A stretch of DNA of 64,000 nt from assembly GCF_000221045.1 (NCBI RefSeq), contig NC_015856.1, positions 1,271,316-1,335,315 of the forward strand, read 5' to 3'. The first letter of the stretch is position 1, and every line of letters starts with the position of its first letter. Under the pieces are notes generated by a model. The model was not told where the DNA came from and searched no databases. It saw only the letters and a list, made by a program, of their open reading frames with translations. Below are positions 9,063 to 18,249 of this stretch, one piece after another. Made by a program: the position numbers and the translations under genes. Source of the stretch: Collimonas fungivorans Ter331 (GTDB taxonomy: Bacteria > Pseudomonadota > Gammaproteobacteria > Burkholderiales > Burkholderiaceae_D).

Positions 9063-9995
9063 TTATCCGTTACTCTGGATAACAGCGGCTTTTCCGTAAA
9101 AATATGCACTGCAGCGCACACTTCGCTCCATATAGTGAGGGAGTTTGATCAACATTTCATGTGTTTGATGAAGCCGGTAATAGGGAACGGCTGGCATCAG
9201 GTGGTGCGTGAGGTGGTACCCATTATTTCGAGGATGCACGATCCAACGCCACGGACTCAACGTTGAGACATCTCGTGTGAATGAGAAAATTCCTCCTGGC
9301 TCAAGGCCAAAATGGTCACACATCTCTCGGAATGTCGTTACCAGATGGAACATACTCGCTTTCGCGATCATCCAAAGGGCAAAGAAGGTTAGTGCAAATT
9401 GAATATTCATCACGATAACAGCCATCGCGAGAATCGAGAGCCACCAGAAATAAATATAGGCGGATCGCTTGAGATTCAGGTCTGGTATACCGAGATGTCC
9501 CATGACAGAGCCGCGCCAGCATCCGAACGAGAAAATATATTTTCGATAAGTCAACCACCACGACGATTGCTCTCCCGTGATTGAAGTAATGTAATCAGGA
9601 TCGCGCAATGGATCGCCAAGAAAGGCGTGATGTCGTGAGTGCAATTTGCGGTAAATCGCCAGGCTATTGAAAAGCGCTGGGGCCAAGAGAAATGTTGCAA
9701 TCAGATCATTTGCCTTGTCCGAATTGAACAGATTACGATGGCCAGCGTCGTGTAGGAGGTTGCCCATCGCGCGCTGTCTATTTGCTACGACAATTATCGC
9801 TACTGGTACTGCATAGCTTCCCGCGCGCCAGACAAAATAGGTCATCGCTAGAATCGTCAGCCAATCAAGTGCGATGTCCAGCAATACGCGCATTTCGTTT
9901 TTTCGCTGTAACTCACCATAGGCTAAATCGCTATCTTTCAGTGCCCTGTGCAAGTCAATTTGGTCCGCGCCAATACCACATCCGTGATTCATCAT
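9063..9995 (-). CDS. fatty-acid desaturase family protein
   Basis: The 310-residue membrane protein has three His boxes: HDAGH (82-86), HSRHH (119-123) and HLTHH (261-265), the di-iron ligands of the desaturase/hydroxylase family. Hydrophobic helices flank them at about 43-75, 98-113, 180-210. It is distinct in sequence and length from the desaturase at the left edge. The ATG at 9995 is followed by a second ATG and no strong ribosome-binding site is seen. It is the first gene of a two-gene unit with the downstream permease. Substrate could be an acyl lipid or another hydrocarbon; hydroxylation rather than desaturation is possible. Confidence 0.85.
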   Translation of the reverse strand: MMNHGCGIGADQIDLHRALKDSDLAYGELQRKNEMRVLLDIALDWLTILAMTYFVWRAGSYAVPVAIIVVANRQRAMGNLLHDAGHRNLFNSDKANDLIATFLLAPALFNSLAIYRKLHSRHHAFLGDPLRDPDYITSITGEQSSWWLTYRKYIFSFGCWRGSVMGHLGIPDLNLKRSAYIYFWWLSILAMAVIVMNIQFALTFFALWMIAKASMFHLVTTFREMCDHFGLEPGGIFSFTRDVSTLSPWRWIVHPRNNGYHLTHHLMPAVPYYRLHQTHEMLIKLPHYMERSVRCSAYFYGKAAVIQSNG

Positions 9996-10149
9996 TAAAT
10001 AGCTTCTCGGACTTCTGTTTCAGTTAAGGGAGTGAACTCTTGCAATAGATTTGGATTGGCCCCTTGAATCACAGGATACGTGAACACCTCTAAAATAAGA
10101 GACAGCCTTGTGACTAGTTTTAAGCCTATGCAAACATTGAACAATTCGA

Positions 10150-10752
10150 AGTATTGACGGAATCTGAAAGGCATCAGCGCATCCACCGCAGGAGAAACTG
10201 GTAAACGTCCAGGAAACATTCGAAGCCGGGAAATCCATCTCTCCGGTGGCCCGCCAATGTGGCGTGGATGCAAACCAGGTTTTTTGCTGGCGCAAGCAGT
10301 ACCAGGAAGGTAGTCTGATTGCAGCCTTTCCCAAGCCTTGAAAGAAATCAAGGAGCTGCAGCGTATTCTGGGCAAGAAGACTAGGGAGAACGAAATTCTG
10401 CGTGAAGTGCGGTCGCTCAAAAAACTGGATTGGGCACTCGCCATTAGTGCCGCGAGACGCCGATGAAAAAGGTCTGTGACGTTCTCCGTGTAGAGCGCTC
10501 TGCGGCAGTAGTACGGCTGCACCTGTCCGGGCAAAGTAACGGCATGGCTGAATCGTTCGTGAAGCCTATGAGGCATGATTACATCGCCTTTTTGAATAAA
10601 CCGGATCTGCCTACGGCGCTCAAGCATCTGGCCGCAGGATTTGAGCATTACAATGAGCGCCACCTGCACAGTGCCTTGAAAATACCGTTCTTGTATGGAG
10701 TTCAGGCACCGGACGACATCGCTAACTTAAAGGTGTCATGGTGTTCTGAGTG
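10150..10752 (+). mobile_element. IS2-group (IS3 family) relic with two internal deletions
   Basis: The left part encodes OrfA pieces: helix-turn-helix [20 protein letters not shown] followed by KQYQEGSL (about 10230-10315), then, after a deletion and stop, IKELQRILGKKTREN with the leucine-zipper region (10344-10395). The right part (10463-10752) starts like IS2 OrfB, then jumps directly to the C-terminus, SNGMAESFVK and AAGFEHYNERHLHSAL. About 170 residues of the catalytic DDE core are missing, so the copy cannot transpose itself. It lies between a desaturase gene and a tRNA gene. Terminal repeats were not resolved. Confidence 0.8.
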
Positions 10753-11238
10753 ACAGGGGCAAATCCAAGATTCACTTATTAATCTAGAGCGAGGACAAGA
10801 GATGATACGTCGACGCTCAGCACACATCTTTAGCTATGTAGAAAGGAAAACTCAGGATCTGCCTTGCGCGCACACAACTGCCGCATGACGGAGGCAAACG
10901 CGTCAATGTGAATGTAACAAGGAATTGCAGGAAATGTGTAATGGCCTCGACCTTCGCTGGACCACACGATCCTGGCAACAAGATGGAAGTAGCCATACGG
11001 GGTTCCAAATACCCTCCAGCCCATTGATATACTTGGAAACCGCTACATCGCAAACCTATTGTTCCCTGTGCTTCCCGCCATAAGAACGCATCGATTATCA
11101 AGGCATTTCGAGGCATGATCAAATAATTGATTGTTATACGGCGTATAATTTTCCCTAATAGTGTTCTACCCCGTTTTATTGTGATTACGCCGAAATTATG
11201 CCAAAGTGGCTGCGGTACTGCATGAAATAAGGAATGTC
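10753..11238. other. intergenic stretch without a recognisable gene
   Basis: These about 490 bases lie between the IS2 relic and the 3' end of the tRNA-Thr gene. I see no supportable coding region. The long reading frame crossing it on the minus strand runs through the tRNA and is spurious. AT-rich sequence at 11120-11165 may hold a promoter. The position, abutting a tRNA 3' end, is where an integrase or attachment site of an island would be expected, but neither is recognisable. Confidence 0.5.
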
Positions 11239-11314
11239 TGGTGCCGGAGAGAGGAGTCGAACCCCCGACCTCTTCATTACGAATGAATTGCTCTACCAAC
11301 TGAGCTACACCGGC
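11239..11314 (-). tRNA. tRNA-Thr (anticodon CGT)
   Basis: A 76-base cloverleaf reads leftward from 11314, with encoded CCA at its 3' end (11241-11239). The D arm AGTTGGTA, the loop TTCGTAA with anticodon CGT, and the T loop TTCGACT are standard. It would read ACG threonine codons. Two stem positions do not pair: T6-T67 in the acceptor stem and A27-G43 at the base of the anticodon stem. The T stem contains two G-T pairs. It is probably functional but imperfect. Accessory DNA lies on its 3' side. Confidence 0.9.
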
Positions 11315-11385
11315 ACTACTTTTGCAAAACACATGCAAGAGTACAAATATATTCTAGCAGTAATCAATCACTAAATTAAAGCAAT

Positions 11386-12876
11386 TCAATGCCCCGGCAG
11401 GGCGGCATCTGCATTACGTTCCGGGCGGCAGCGATAAATTTCGCGGTAAGCTGCCAGCCGCGGCTGCAGTGCCGCGTGGCGTTGCGCATTCGGGGTGAAT
11501 GCTTCACGCAACGGCGGCTTGGCGCAGATGACGGCTTCCTTTCCAGGCTGGTCGTTGGCAGCAAGCCAGGCCAGGCGGGCAGCGCCTAGTGCGCCGCCGG
11601 TTTCGCTGCCGACATGGGTCACCATGCGCACGTTCAGCGCATCGGCGATCAGTTGCGCCCAGTACGGACTGCGCGAACCGCCGCCCACCAGAGACAATTC
11701 CGTAACTTCTGTGCCGGCTGTATGCAACGCAGCAAGGCCATCAGCCATGCCGAAGGTGACGCCTTCGATCACGGCGTAACCGAGCGCGGCGCGGCCGTGG
11801 GCGTGCGACAGGCCGTGGAATACGCCTTGCGCGTAGGGATCGTTGTGCGGGGTGCGTTCGCCCGACAGGTAGGGCAGGAACAGCGGCGCGTTTTCCAGTG
11901 CGGCCGAATCGAGCTCGGCGATTTCGTTCAGCAATGTGGCTTCGTCAACGCTCACCAGCCGGCAGAACCAGCGCAGGCAGCTGGCGGCCGACAGCATCAC
12001 GCTCATCTGGTGCCAGCGGCCGGGCAGGGCGTGGCAGAAGGCGTGCACGGCCTGGGCCGGATTGGGACGGAAGCGGTCGTTGACGACGAACAGCACGCCT
12101 GAGGTGCCGAGCGAGACAAAACCGTCGCCGGGGTTCACCGCGCCTATGCCTACCGCACTGGCGGCGCCGTCGCCGCCGCCGCCGGCAACGATGACTTCTG
12201 GCGACAAGCCCCAGGCGCTAGCCACTTCAGGCAGTAGCGTGCCGGACGATTCTCCGCCTTCGACCAGGCGCGGCATGTGCGAGCGGCGCATGCCGGTGGC
12301 TGTCAGCAATTCATCCGACCAGTCGCGCTTGGCCACATCCAGCCAGAGCGTGCCGGCCGCATCGGACGGTTCGGATACCTTGTTGCCGGTCAGTTTCAGG
12401 CGCAGCCAGTCCTTCGGCAGCAGCACCATCTGCATGGCGGCAAATACATCCGGTTCGTGGTGCGCCAGCCATAGCAGCTTGGGAGCGGTAAAACCGGGCA
12501 TGGCCAGGTTGCCGGCGATCTGGTGCAGTTGCGGCGCGCGTTCGGTCAGCTCGACGCATTCGCTGATGCTGCGCAAGTCGTTCCATAGAATCGCCGGGCG
12601 CAAGACGCGGTCTTGCGCGCCGAGCACTACCGCGCCATGCATCTGGCCGGACAGGCCGATGGCGCGCACGGCGCGGAACTCCGCCGGCGCTTTTGCGCGC
12701 AGCTTGGCGATGGCTTCGCCGGTAGCCTGCCACCATTGTTCCGGATCCTGTTCCGACCAGCGCGGCTGCGGACGCGATACGGTGAGTGCGCTGCCGGCGT
12801 CGGCTAGTAGCTTGCCGGCCTGGTCCATCAGGACGATCTTGACTTCCGAAGTGCCCAAATCGATGCCGAGATACAT
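11386..12876 (-). CDS. xylB: xylulokinase
   Basis: The 496-residue FGGY-family sugar kinase begins YLGIDLGTSEVKIVLMDQ (phosphate-1 motif), has SGQMHGAVVL near residue 75, the catalytic-Asp region GGGGDGAASAVG near 235 and the C-terminal adenosine motif VGGGSRSPYWAQLIAD near 400. SGQMHG is typical of D-xylulose kinases, which phosphorylate D-xylulose to D-xylulose 5-phosphate for the pentose phosphate pathway. It is the last gene of the polyol operon, 76 bases after the dehydrogenase that would supply D-xylulose. That pairing points to D-arabinitol (or xylitol) catabolism. Confidence 0.93.
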   Translation of the reverse strand: MYLGIDLGTSEVKIVLMDQAGKLLADAGSALTVSRPQPRWSEQDPEQWWQATGEAIAKLRAKAPAEFRAVRAIGLSGQMHGAVVLGAQDRVLRPAILWNDLRSISECVELTERAPQLHQIAGNLAMPGFTAPKLLWLAHHEPDVFAAMQMVLLPKDWLRLKLTGNKVSEPSDAAGTLWLDVAKRDWSDELLTATGMRRSHMPRLVEGGESSGTLLPEVASAWGLSPEVIVAGGGGDGAASAVGIGAVNPGDGFVSLGTSGVLFVVNDRFRPNPAQAVHAFCHALPGRWHQMSVMLSAASCLRWFCRLVSVDEATLLNEIAELDSAALENAPLFLPYLSGERTPHNDPYAQGVFHGLSHAHGRAALGYAVIEGVTFGMADGLAALHTAGTEVTELSLVGGGSRSPYWAQLIADALNVRMVTHVGSETGGALGAARLAWLAANDQPGKEAVICAKPPLREAFTPNAQRHAALQPRLAAYREIYRCRPERNADAALPGH

Positions 12877-12952
12877 ATCCCCATCCTATTGTATTTTTAT
12901 CAGTGACTGTTAACACATGCGCGGCCACAGATGCTGCCAGCGCAGCATCCTG

Positions 12953-14362
12953 TCAGGTCTGCTGGGCAAGCCAGTTTTGTACATGCACCAGTGCTTCCCG
13001 CAGCGGCAACTCAAGCTGCGGGCTGCCAGCTAGTGTGCCCCATAAGGCGGGATCGGCGCAATAGGCGCGCACCGGGTCGGCGCTGGCGAGCATGGTCCGG
13101 GTGGCGGATTCGTCGAAGATGCCGTCCTGATAAGCATAAGGCAGCTCGTTTTTTGCCCAGCGTTGCAGGAACAGGAAGAAAAGCGCCGGCAGGACCAGGG
13201 TGGCGTGCGGCACCGCGCCACGCGCGATGCATTCCTGCAGGGTCGGCACGATGAAGCCGGGAATTTTGGAGAAACCGTCGGCGGCCACGCGCTGGTTGCT
13301 GTCTTGGATATTCGGATTGCCGAAGCGTTCCAGCACCACGTCGCGATAATTCGCCAGATCGAGCGGGCTCGGCGTCAGGCAGGGAATGACGTCCTGCGTG
13401 ACATAGTCATAAGCCATTTTACGGATATCCGGCCGGGCGCAACTTTCATGGATATAGTTCAGGCCGACCAGCGTGCCGGCCCAGGCGATGCAGCTGTGGG
13501 TCGCATTGAGTATGCGGATCTTGGCTTCTTCATAAGGCAGCACTGACTGCACCATTTCGACGCCGACTTTTTCCAGGGCAGGGCGGCCAGCGGCGAACTG
13601 GTCTTCGATTACCCATTGGATGAACGACTCCGCCATCAGCGCGCAGGGATCGGCCTGGCCGGTTGCCTGCGCTACGCGCGTCCTGACTTCTTCAGTAGGA
13701 CGCGGCGTGATGCGGTCGACCATCGAGTTGGGGCTGCTGGTGTGGTCGCTCACCCATTGCTGCAGAGCGGTTTCGCCGCGCAACGCCAGGAACTGCAGCA
13801 AGCCATCATGAAACCGCTCGCCGTTGTGGCGCAGGTTGTCGCAATTGAGCAGGGTGACCGGGCCGCCGTTGGCTGCGGCGCGCGCGCGCAGGATGGCGGT
13901 CAAGGCACCGTAGATGGTATTCAGTTCACCTTGCAGGTCGGCCGCCAGGTCCGGATTGCGGGTGTCCAGGCGATGGTGGTGGTCCAGGTAATAACCGGCT
14001 TCGGTGACCGTGAATGAAATGATTTTGGTGGTGCTCCGGGCGCCGAACGCCGTCAGTTCCAGCAGCGCCGCATCCCACGGCACGATGGTCTTGATCGAGC
14101 GGATCGTTTCGTAGTTGCGCACGCCGCCCGGCGTCACGGTTTCCAGCGTATAGGCGCCGCCCTGGCGCTCCAGCGCATCGAGCAGCGGCGTCATGTCGTC
14201 GCGGATGTTGGCCAGCGCCAGCGACCAGCCGGTGTTGCTGGCATCGCCGGTTTCCATCAGATGATGCAGGTATACCGCCTGGTGCGCGCGATGGAAGGAG
14301 CCTGCGCCGATGTGCAGCCAGGTATTGCCGGCGGCGTCGGTGGTGGAGGAAGTGGCTTGCAT
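12953..14362 (-). CDS. dalD: polyol long-chain dehydrogenase, D-arabinitol 4-dehydrogenase / mannitol 2-dehydrogenase type
   Basis: The 469-residue protein has the N-terminal NAD-binding motif [13 protein letters not shown] (residues 16-28) and the K-x5-N-x2-H catalytic signature of polyol-specific long-chain dehydrogenases at Lys281, Asn286, His289. The family oxidises D-arabinitol to D-xylulose or D-mannitol to D-fructose. The neighbouring xylulokinase favours D-arabinitol; no fructokinase is present in the operon. Such enzymes often accept both polyols. It follows the ABC ATPase gene by 48 bases on the same strand. Confidence 0.85.
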   Translation of the reverse strand: MQATSSTTDAAGNTWLHIGAGSFHRAHQAVYLHHLMETGDASNTGWSLALANIRDDMTPLLDALERQGGAYTLETVTPGGVRNYETIRSIKTIVPWDAALLELTAFGARSTTKIISFTVTEAGYYLDHHHRLDTRNPDLAADLQGELNTIYGALTAILRARAAANGGPVTLLNCDNLRHNGERFHDGLLQFLALRGETALQQWVSDHTSSPNSMVDRITPRPTEEVRTRVAQATGQADPCALMAESFIQWVIEDQFAAGRPALEKVGVEMVQSVLPYEEAKIRILNATHSCIAWAGTLVGLNYIHESCARPDIRKMAYDYVTQDVIPCLTPSPLDLANYRDVVLERFGNPNIQDSNQRVAADGFSKIPGFIVPTLQECIARGAVPHATLVLPALFFLFLQRWAKNELPYAYQDGIFDESATRTMLASADPVRAYCADPALWGTLAGSPQLELPLREALVHVQNWLAQQT

Positions 14363-14410
14363 GGTGAGTCCTGAATAAATAATGGCGAACGCCGCTTTGA
14401 TAAATAATGG

Positions 14411-15553
14411 TTATGCCGTCTGTGCCGAGGCTGGATGCGCTTGCCCTGTTGCCGAGACAGTCGCATCCAGCCGGCGCAAGGCACGGCCGCTCTGGTCGAA
14501 CAGATGGCAACGCTGTGGATCGGCCGACACGCCGATTTCGCTGCCGCGCTGCATGTCCACGGTATCGGCCACGCGCAGCACCAGCGGTTCTTCGGATGCG
14601 GTGGAATCGGCGTACAGATAGGAAAAATCGCCCAGCGCTTCCAGTACCGTGAACTTTGCCTTCAGCATCGGATTATGCGGATCGAGCATCAGGTGTTCGG
14701 CGCGTACGCCGATGCTGACCGGGTCGCCGATCTGCAGGCTGCTGCCGTCTACCGCAACCGACTGGCGGCCGCCGCTGGCCAATTCGACCAGCACGCCATG
14801 GGTGGCGATGGCCGCTACCTTGCCGTCGATGAAATTCATCTTGGGAGAACCGATGAAACCGGCGACAAAACGATTCGCCGGATGATGGTAGAGCTGCTGC
14901 GGCGAGCCGACCTGCTCAACCCGGCCGGCCGACAGCACCACGATCTTGTCGGCCAGCGTCATGGCTTCGATCTGGTCGTGGGTGACGTAGATCATGGTGG
15001 TCTTGAGCTGGTCGTGCAGCCGCGAAAATTCCAGGCGCATCTTCACCCGCAAGGCCGAATCCAGGTTCGACAAAGGCTCGTCGAACAGGAATACGCTAGG
15101 CTCGCGCGTGATGGCGCGGCCGATGGCGACTCGCTGGCGCTGGCCGCCCGACAGGGCTTTCGGCTTACGATCCAGCAGATGATCGATGTGCAAAGTCTTG
15201 GCGGCGCGCTGCACCGCGGTGTCGATCTCGGCTTTCGATTTGCCGGCGATCTTGAGGCCGAACGCCATGTTGTCGTACAGCGTCATGTGCGGATACAGCG
15301 CGTAGGACTGGAACACCATGGCGATGCCGCGCTTGGCCGGCGGCACATCGTTCATGCGTGTATCGCCGATGAACAGGTCGCCGCTGCTGATGTCTTCCAG
15401 GCCGGCGATCATGCGCAGCAGCGTGGATTTTCCGCAGCCGCTGGGGCCGACGAAGACGACAAATTCGCCATCCTCGATGTCGAGGTTGATGTCGCGCATG
15501 ACTTCATTGTCGTCGTAGCTCTTGATGAGGTTTCTGATAGTTACGCCTGCCAT
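14411..15553 (-). CDS. polyol/sugar ABC transporter ATPase (MalK/SmoK type)
   Basis: The 380-residue ATPase has Walker [10 protein letters not shown] (about 37-45), signature [14 protein letters not shown] (about 135), Walker [12 protein letters not shown] and the switch His in [16 protein letters not shown]-terminal OB/TOBE domain of about 130 residues is typical of MalK-like subunits. It would energise the two permeases encoded upstream. Its place between transporter and catabolic genes, all on one strand, shows that the system is one operon. The protein is slightly longer than SmoK because of a C-terminal extension. Confidence 0.93.
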   Translation of the reverse strand: MAGVTIRNLIKSYDDNEVMRDINLDIEDGEFVVFVGPSGCGKSTLLRMIAGLEDISSGDLFIGDTRMNDVPPAKRGIAMVFQSYALYPHMTLYDNMAFGLKIAGKSKAEIDTAVQRAAKTLHIDHLLDRKPKALSGGQRQRVAIGRAITREPSVFLFDEPLSNLDSALRVKMRLEFSRLHDQLKTTMIYVTHDQIEAMTLADKIVVLSAGRVEQVGSPQQLYHHPANRFVAGFIGSPKMNFIDGKVAAIATHGVLVELASGGRQSVAVDGSSLQIGDPVSIGVRAEHLMLDPHNPMLKAKFTVLEALGDFSYLYADSTASEEPLVLRVADTVDMQRGSEIGVSADPQRCHLFDQSGRALRRLDATVSATGQAHPASAQTA

Positions 15554-15635
15554 GATGGTCTCCTTCTGTTTTGTTCTTGGATCGTCGCCACGGATGGCGG
15601 CGACTCAATATAAAAATGCGTAAAAATGCGTGGCA

Positions 15636-16325
15636 TCACGCCGTCTGTCTGCCGAGCAGCTCTGTCAGTTGCTGCATGTCGTCGAATATCCGTTCGGCGC
15701 CGGCTGCCAGCAGCCGGGCGCCGGCTTGCTTGCGGTCGTGCGCCACGCCGGTGAAGCCGATGACCCGGATGCCGGCGGCGACTGCCGAACGGACGCCGGT
15801 GATGCTGTCGTCGATCGCAATGCATTGCTGCGGCGCCACGCCAAAGCCGGCAGCGGCAGCCAGGTAGACGTCCGGCGCCGGTTTCGGACTGCCCAGTTCG
15901 TGGCCGCTATGGATGTGGCCGTCAAACAGGGGCAGCAAATCGCAGCGCCGCAGGCCGGCGTGGATGCGCTCCAGGCTGCTGTTGCTGGCGACTGCTTTCG
16001 GTAGGGCGATTGCAGCCAGTGCTTCCCTGACTCCGGGCACCGCATTGACTTCCTCGCTGCAGGCGCGGCCGACCACGAGGTTGATGGCGTCGTAGTCCGC
16101 CGCGCCCAGTCCCAATTTGAACGCGATATCGACTTCATCCAGCAGCAGGTTGGTCATCATGCCCAGCCGTTCGGCAATTGCGCTGTGCAGCGCTGCTCCG
16201 GCCTGCAGCATGGACGGTGGCAAATACGGCGTCAACTCGCGATGCAGGACAGTGAGAGCGATGCTCTCGCTGTCGAGCAAAACGCCGTCGCAGTCGCAGA
16301 TAAGGTGAGTGATATGCGAGGTCAT
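15636..16325 (-). CDS. HAD-superfamily phosphatase (beta-phosphoglucomutase-like)
   Basis: The protein of about 229 residues has all four HAD motifs: DCDGVLLDSE (nucleophile Asp), ASNSS (motif II), GSPKPAPD (Lys) and IDDSITGV (acidic pair). The alpha-helical cap lies between motifs I and II, as in subclass I sugar-phosphate phosphatases. I choose the ATG at 16325; a GTG at 16337 overlaps the upstream permease stop and is an alternative. Equivalent HAD genes sit inside many mannitol/sorbitol ABC operons, where they may clear or recycle sugar phosphates. The substrate is unknown. Confidence 0.82.
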   Translation of the reverse strand: MTSHITHLICDCDGVLLDSESIALTVLHRELTPYLPPSMLQAGAALHSAIAERLGMMTNLLLDEVDIAFKLGLGAADYDAINLVVGRACSEEVNAVPGVREALAAIALPKAVASNSSLERIHAGLRRCDLLPLFDGHIHSGHELGSPKPAPDVYLAAAAGFGVAPQQCIAIDDSITGVRSAVAAGIRVIGFTGVAHDRKQAGARLLAAGAERIFDDMQQLTELLGRQTA

Positions 16326-16333
16326 CGTTAGTC

Positions 16334-17149
16334 TCACTTCACCGCGCCGAAAGTAAGGCCGCGCACCAGCTGCTTTTGCGCCAGCCAGCCGAGCACCATG
16401 ATCGGAGCGATCGCCAGCAGCGAGGCGGCCGACAGCTTGGCCCAGAACAGTCCTTCCGGATTCGAGTAGGACGCGATGAAGACGGTCAGCGGCGCGCCGC
16501 TGACGCTGGTCAGGTTGATGCTCCAGAACGCCTCATTCCACGACAGGATGATCAGCAGCAGGGCGGTCGAGACCAGCCCCGGCATGGAGGTCGGCAGCAG
16601 CAGGTACACCATTTCCTGCCAGGCGTTGGCGCCGTCGATGCGCGCCGCTTCCAGAATTTCCTTGGGTACGTCGTTGAAATAGGTGAACGCCATCCAGACC
16701 GCGATCGGCAGGTTGATCAGGGTGTAGATGATGGTCAGGCCGGTCACTGTATCGAGCAGGCCGGTATTCTTGGCCAGCAGGTAGATCGGGATCAGTACGC
16801 CGACCGCCGGCATCATCTTGGTCGACAACATCCACAGCAGCAGCTTCTGGGTCCGCGCGGTAGGGAAGAACGCCATCGCATACGCTGCCGGCACCGCGAT
16901 CAGCAACGACAGGATGGTCGAGCCGAGCGAGACGATCAGCGAATTGCCGACGAAGTTCATGTAATTGCTGCGCGCCATCACTTCATGGAAGCTTTCCAGC
17001 GTCGGCCAGAAGATCAAGGTCGGCACGTAAGCCTGGTGCTCGGTCTTGAAGGCGGTGATGGCAACCCAGAAGATAGGGAAGAACAGAATGATGGCGCAGG
17101 CCCACGCCAGCAATCCCAGCCACAGGCGGTTTTTGTTTTTAGCGCTCAT
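16334..17149 (-). CDS. polyol ABC transporter permease (MalG/SmoG type)
   Basis: The 271-residue membrane protein has six predicted helices and a cytoplasmic EAA loop (EAARIDGANAWQEMVYLLLP, about residues 175-194) that docks on the ATPase. An N-terminal helix lies at about 8-30. Its ATG overlaps the stop of the partner permease (ATGA), so the two are translationally coupled. It belongs to carbohydrate uptake transporter family 1 (CUT1). Confidence 0.92.
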   Translation of the reverse strand: MSAKNKNRLWLGLLAWACAIILFFPIFWVAITAFKTEHQAYVPTLIFWPTLESFHEVMARSNYMNFVGNSLIVSLGSTILSLLIAVPAAYAMAFFPTARTQKLLLWMLSTKMMPAVGVLIPIYLLAKNTGLLDTVTGLTIIYTLINLPIAVWMAFTYFNDVPKEILEAARIDGANAWQEMVYLLLPTSMPGLVSTALLLIILSWNEAFWSINLTSVSGAPLTVFIASYSNPEGLFWAKLSAASLLAIAPIMVLGWLAQKQLVRGLTFGAVK

Positions 17150-18075
17150 TTTTCGTTCGCTCCTTTCAGGTTCTTCGCCATCATCCGTACCAGGAAGAAC
17201 GACACAATATTGGCCAGGACCACGGCGATGATGCCGCCGGCCGAGGCGATGCCGATATCGAACTGCTGCAAGCCGATCGAATACACCAGGTAAGCCAGGT
17301 TAGTGGTAGCAGTGCCGGGACCGCCGGCGGTGGTGGTGAAGATTTCGGCGAAAATCGACAGCAGGAAAATGGTTTCGATCATGATCACCACCGTGATCGC
17401 ACGCTTGAGGTGGGGCAGCACCACATACCAGAACACCCGGATCGGTCCGGCGCCGTCCAGCTGCGCCGCTTCTTTCTGTTCCAGGTCGAGCGACTGCAAT
17501 GCTGTCAGCAGGATCAGGAAGGCGAATGGAATCCATTGCCAGGCGACTATCATGATCACCGACAGCATCGGATATTCGGCCAGCCAGTCGATCGGCTCCA
17601 GTCCGATCAGCCGCATGACCCATGCCAGCAGGCCGTAGACCGGGTGCAGGATCATGTTTTTCCAGATCAGGGCAGCGACGGTGGGCATCACGAAGAACGG
17701 CCCGATCACCAGCAGGCGGGCGATGCCGCGACCGAAGAACGGCTGGTCGAACAGCACCGCCAGCAGCGTGCCGGAGACCACGCTGATGACCAGCACCGAG
17801 CCGATCAGCAGTAGCGTATTGAGGATCGACGGCCAGAAGGCCGGATCGTTGAACAGGAAAGCGTAATTGTCCAGCCCGACAAAACCGGTTGCTTCCGGCA
17901 TCATCAGGTTGTAGCGGATGACCGAGAAGTACAGCGTCATCGCCAGCGGCACGATCATCCATAACAGCAGCAGGAATACCGAGGGCGTTTGCAGCAGCCG
18001 CACCGGCTTGAATTTGCTGGCGTTTGGCCGTACCGGCGCGGCCGCGTTGGCGACCTGGGCGGAAGGAGTCGACAT
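17146..18075 (-). CDS. polyol ABC transporter permease (MalF/SmoF type)
   Basis: The 309-residue permease has six hydrophobic helices and an EAA loop (KEAAQLDGAGPIRVFWYVVLP, near residue 210). It is the first-translated inner-membrane subunit after the binding protein and is coupled to the second permease by a 4-base overlap. The short N-terminal cytoplasmic tail and single periplasmic loop fit sorbitol/mannitol-type CUT1 transporters rather than the longer MalF. Confidence 0.92.
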   Translation of the reverse strand: MSTPSAQVANAAAPVRPNASKFKPVRLLQTPSVFLLLLWMIVPLAMTLYFSVIRYNLMMPEATGFVGLDNYAFLFNDPAFWPSILNTLLLIGSVLVISVVSGTLLAVLFDQPFFGRGIARLLVIGPFFVMPTVAALIWKNMILHPVYGLLAWVMRLIGLEPIDWLAEYPMLSVIMIVAWQWIPFAFLILLTALQSLDLEQKEAAQLDGAGPIRVFWYVVLPHLKRAITVVIMIETIFLLSIFAEIFTTTAGGPGTATTNLAYLVYSIGLQQFDIGIASAGGIIAVVLANIVSFFLVRMMAKNLKGANEK

Positions 18076-18113
18076 GATTTACCTCTTACATTATTGCGCG
18101 CCGATTGGCGGGG

Positions 18114-18234
18114 GTAGGGTGGGCACATCGTGCCCACGCGTGAATGTGCTCCGCGTATTTAACTGCATTGGCTACCGCGTGAGTCGGTACTCCGTTTATC
18201 ACGGTCACGCGTGGGCACGGGGTGCCCACCCTAC
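18114..18234. repeat. long inverted repeat (30-bp arms) between binding-protein and permease genes
   Basis: A left arm at 18114-18143 (GTAGGGTGGGCAC...) and a right arm at 18205-18234 (...GTGCCCACCCTAC) are reverse complements with about two mismatches, enclosing a 61-base centre. Each arm is itself partly palindromic around GGGCAC/GTGCCC. The sequence is non-coding and fills the gap between the abundant binding protein and its permeases. A role in mRNA stabilisation or partial termination is plausible. It resembles dispersed intergenic palindromes of beta-proteobacteria. Confidence 0.75.
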
Positions 18235-18249
18235 GGATTACTTGCGCAT

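Noticed and set aside
10817..11338. 173-codon minus-strand ORF with GVAQLVEQFIRNEEVGGSTPLSG
   Set aside because: It is the translation of the tRNA-Thr gene and its flanks, a well-known artefact.
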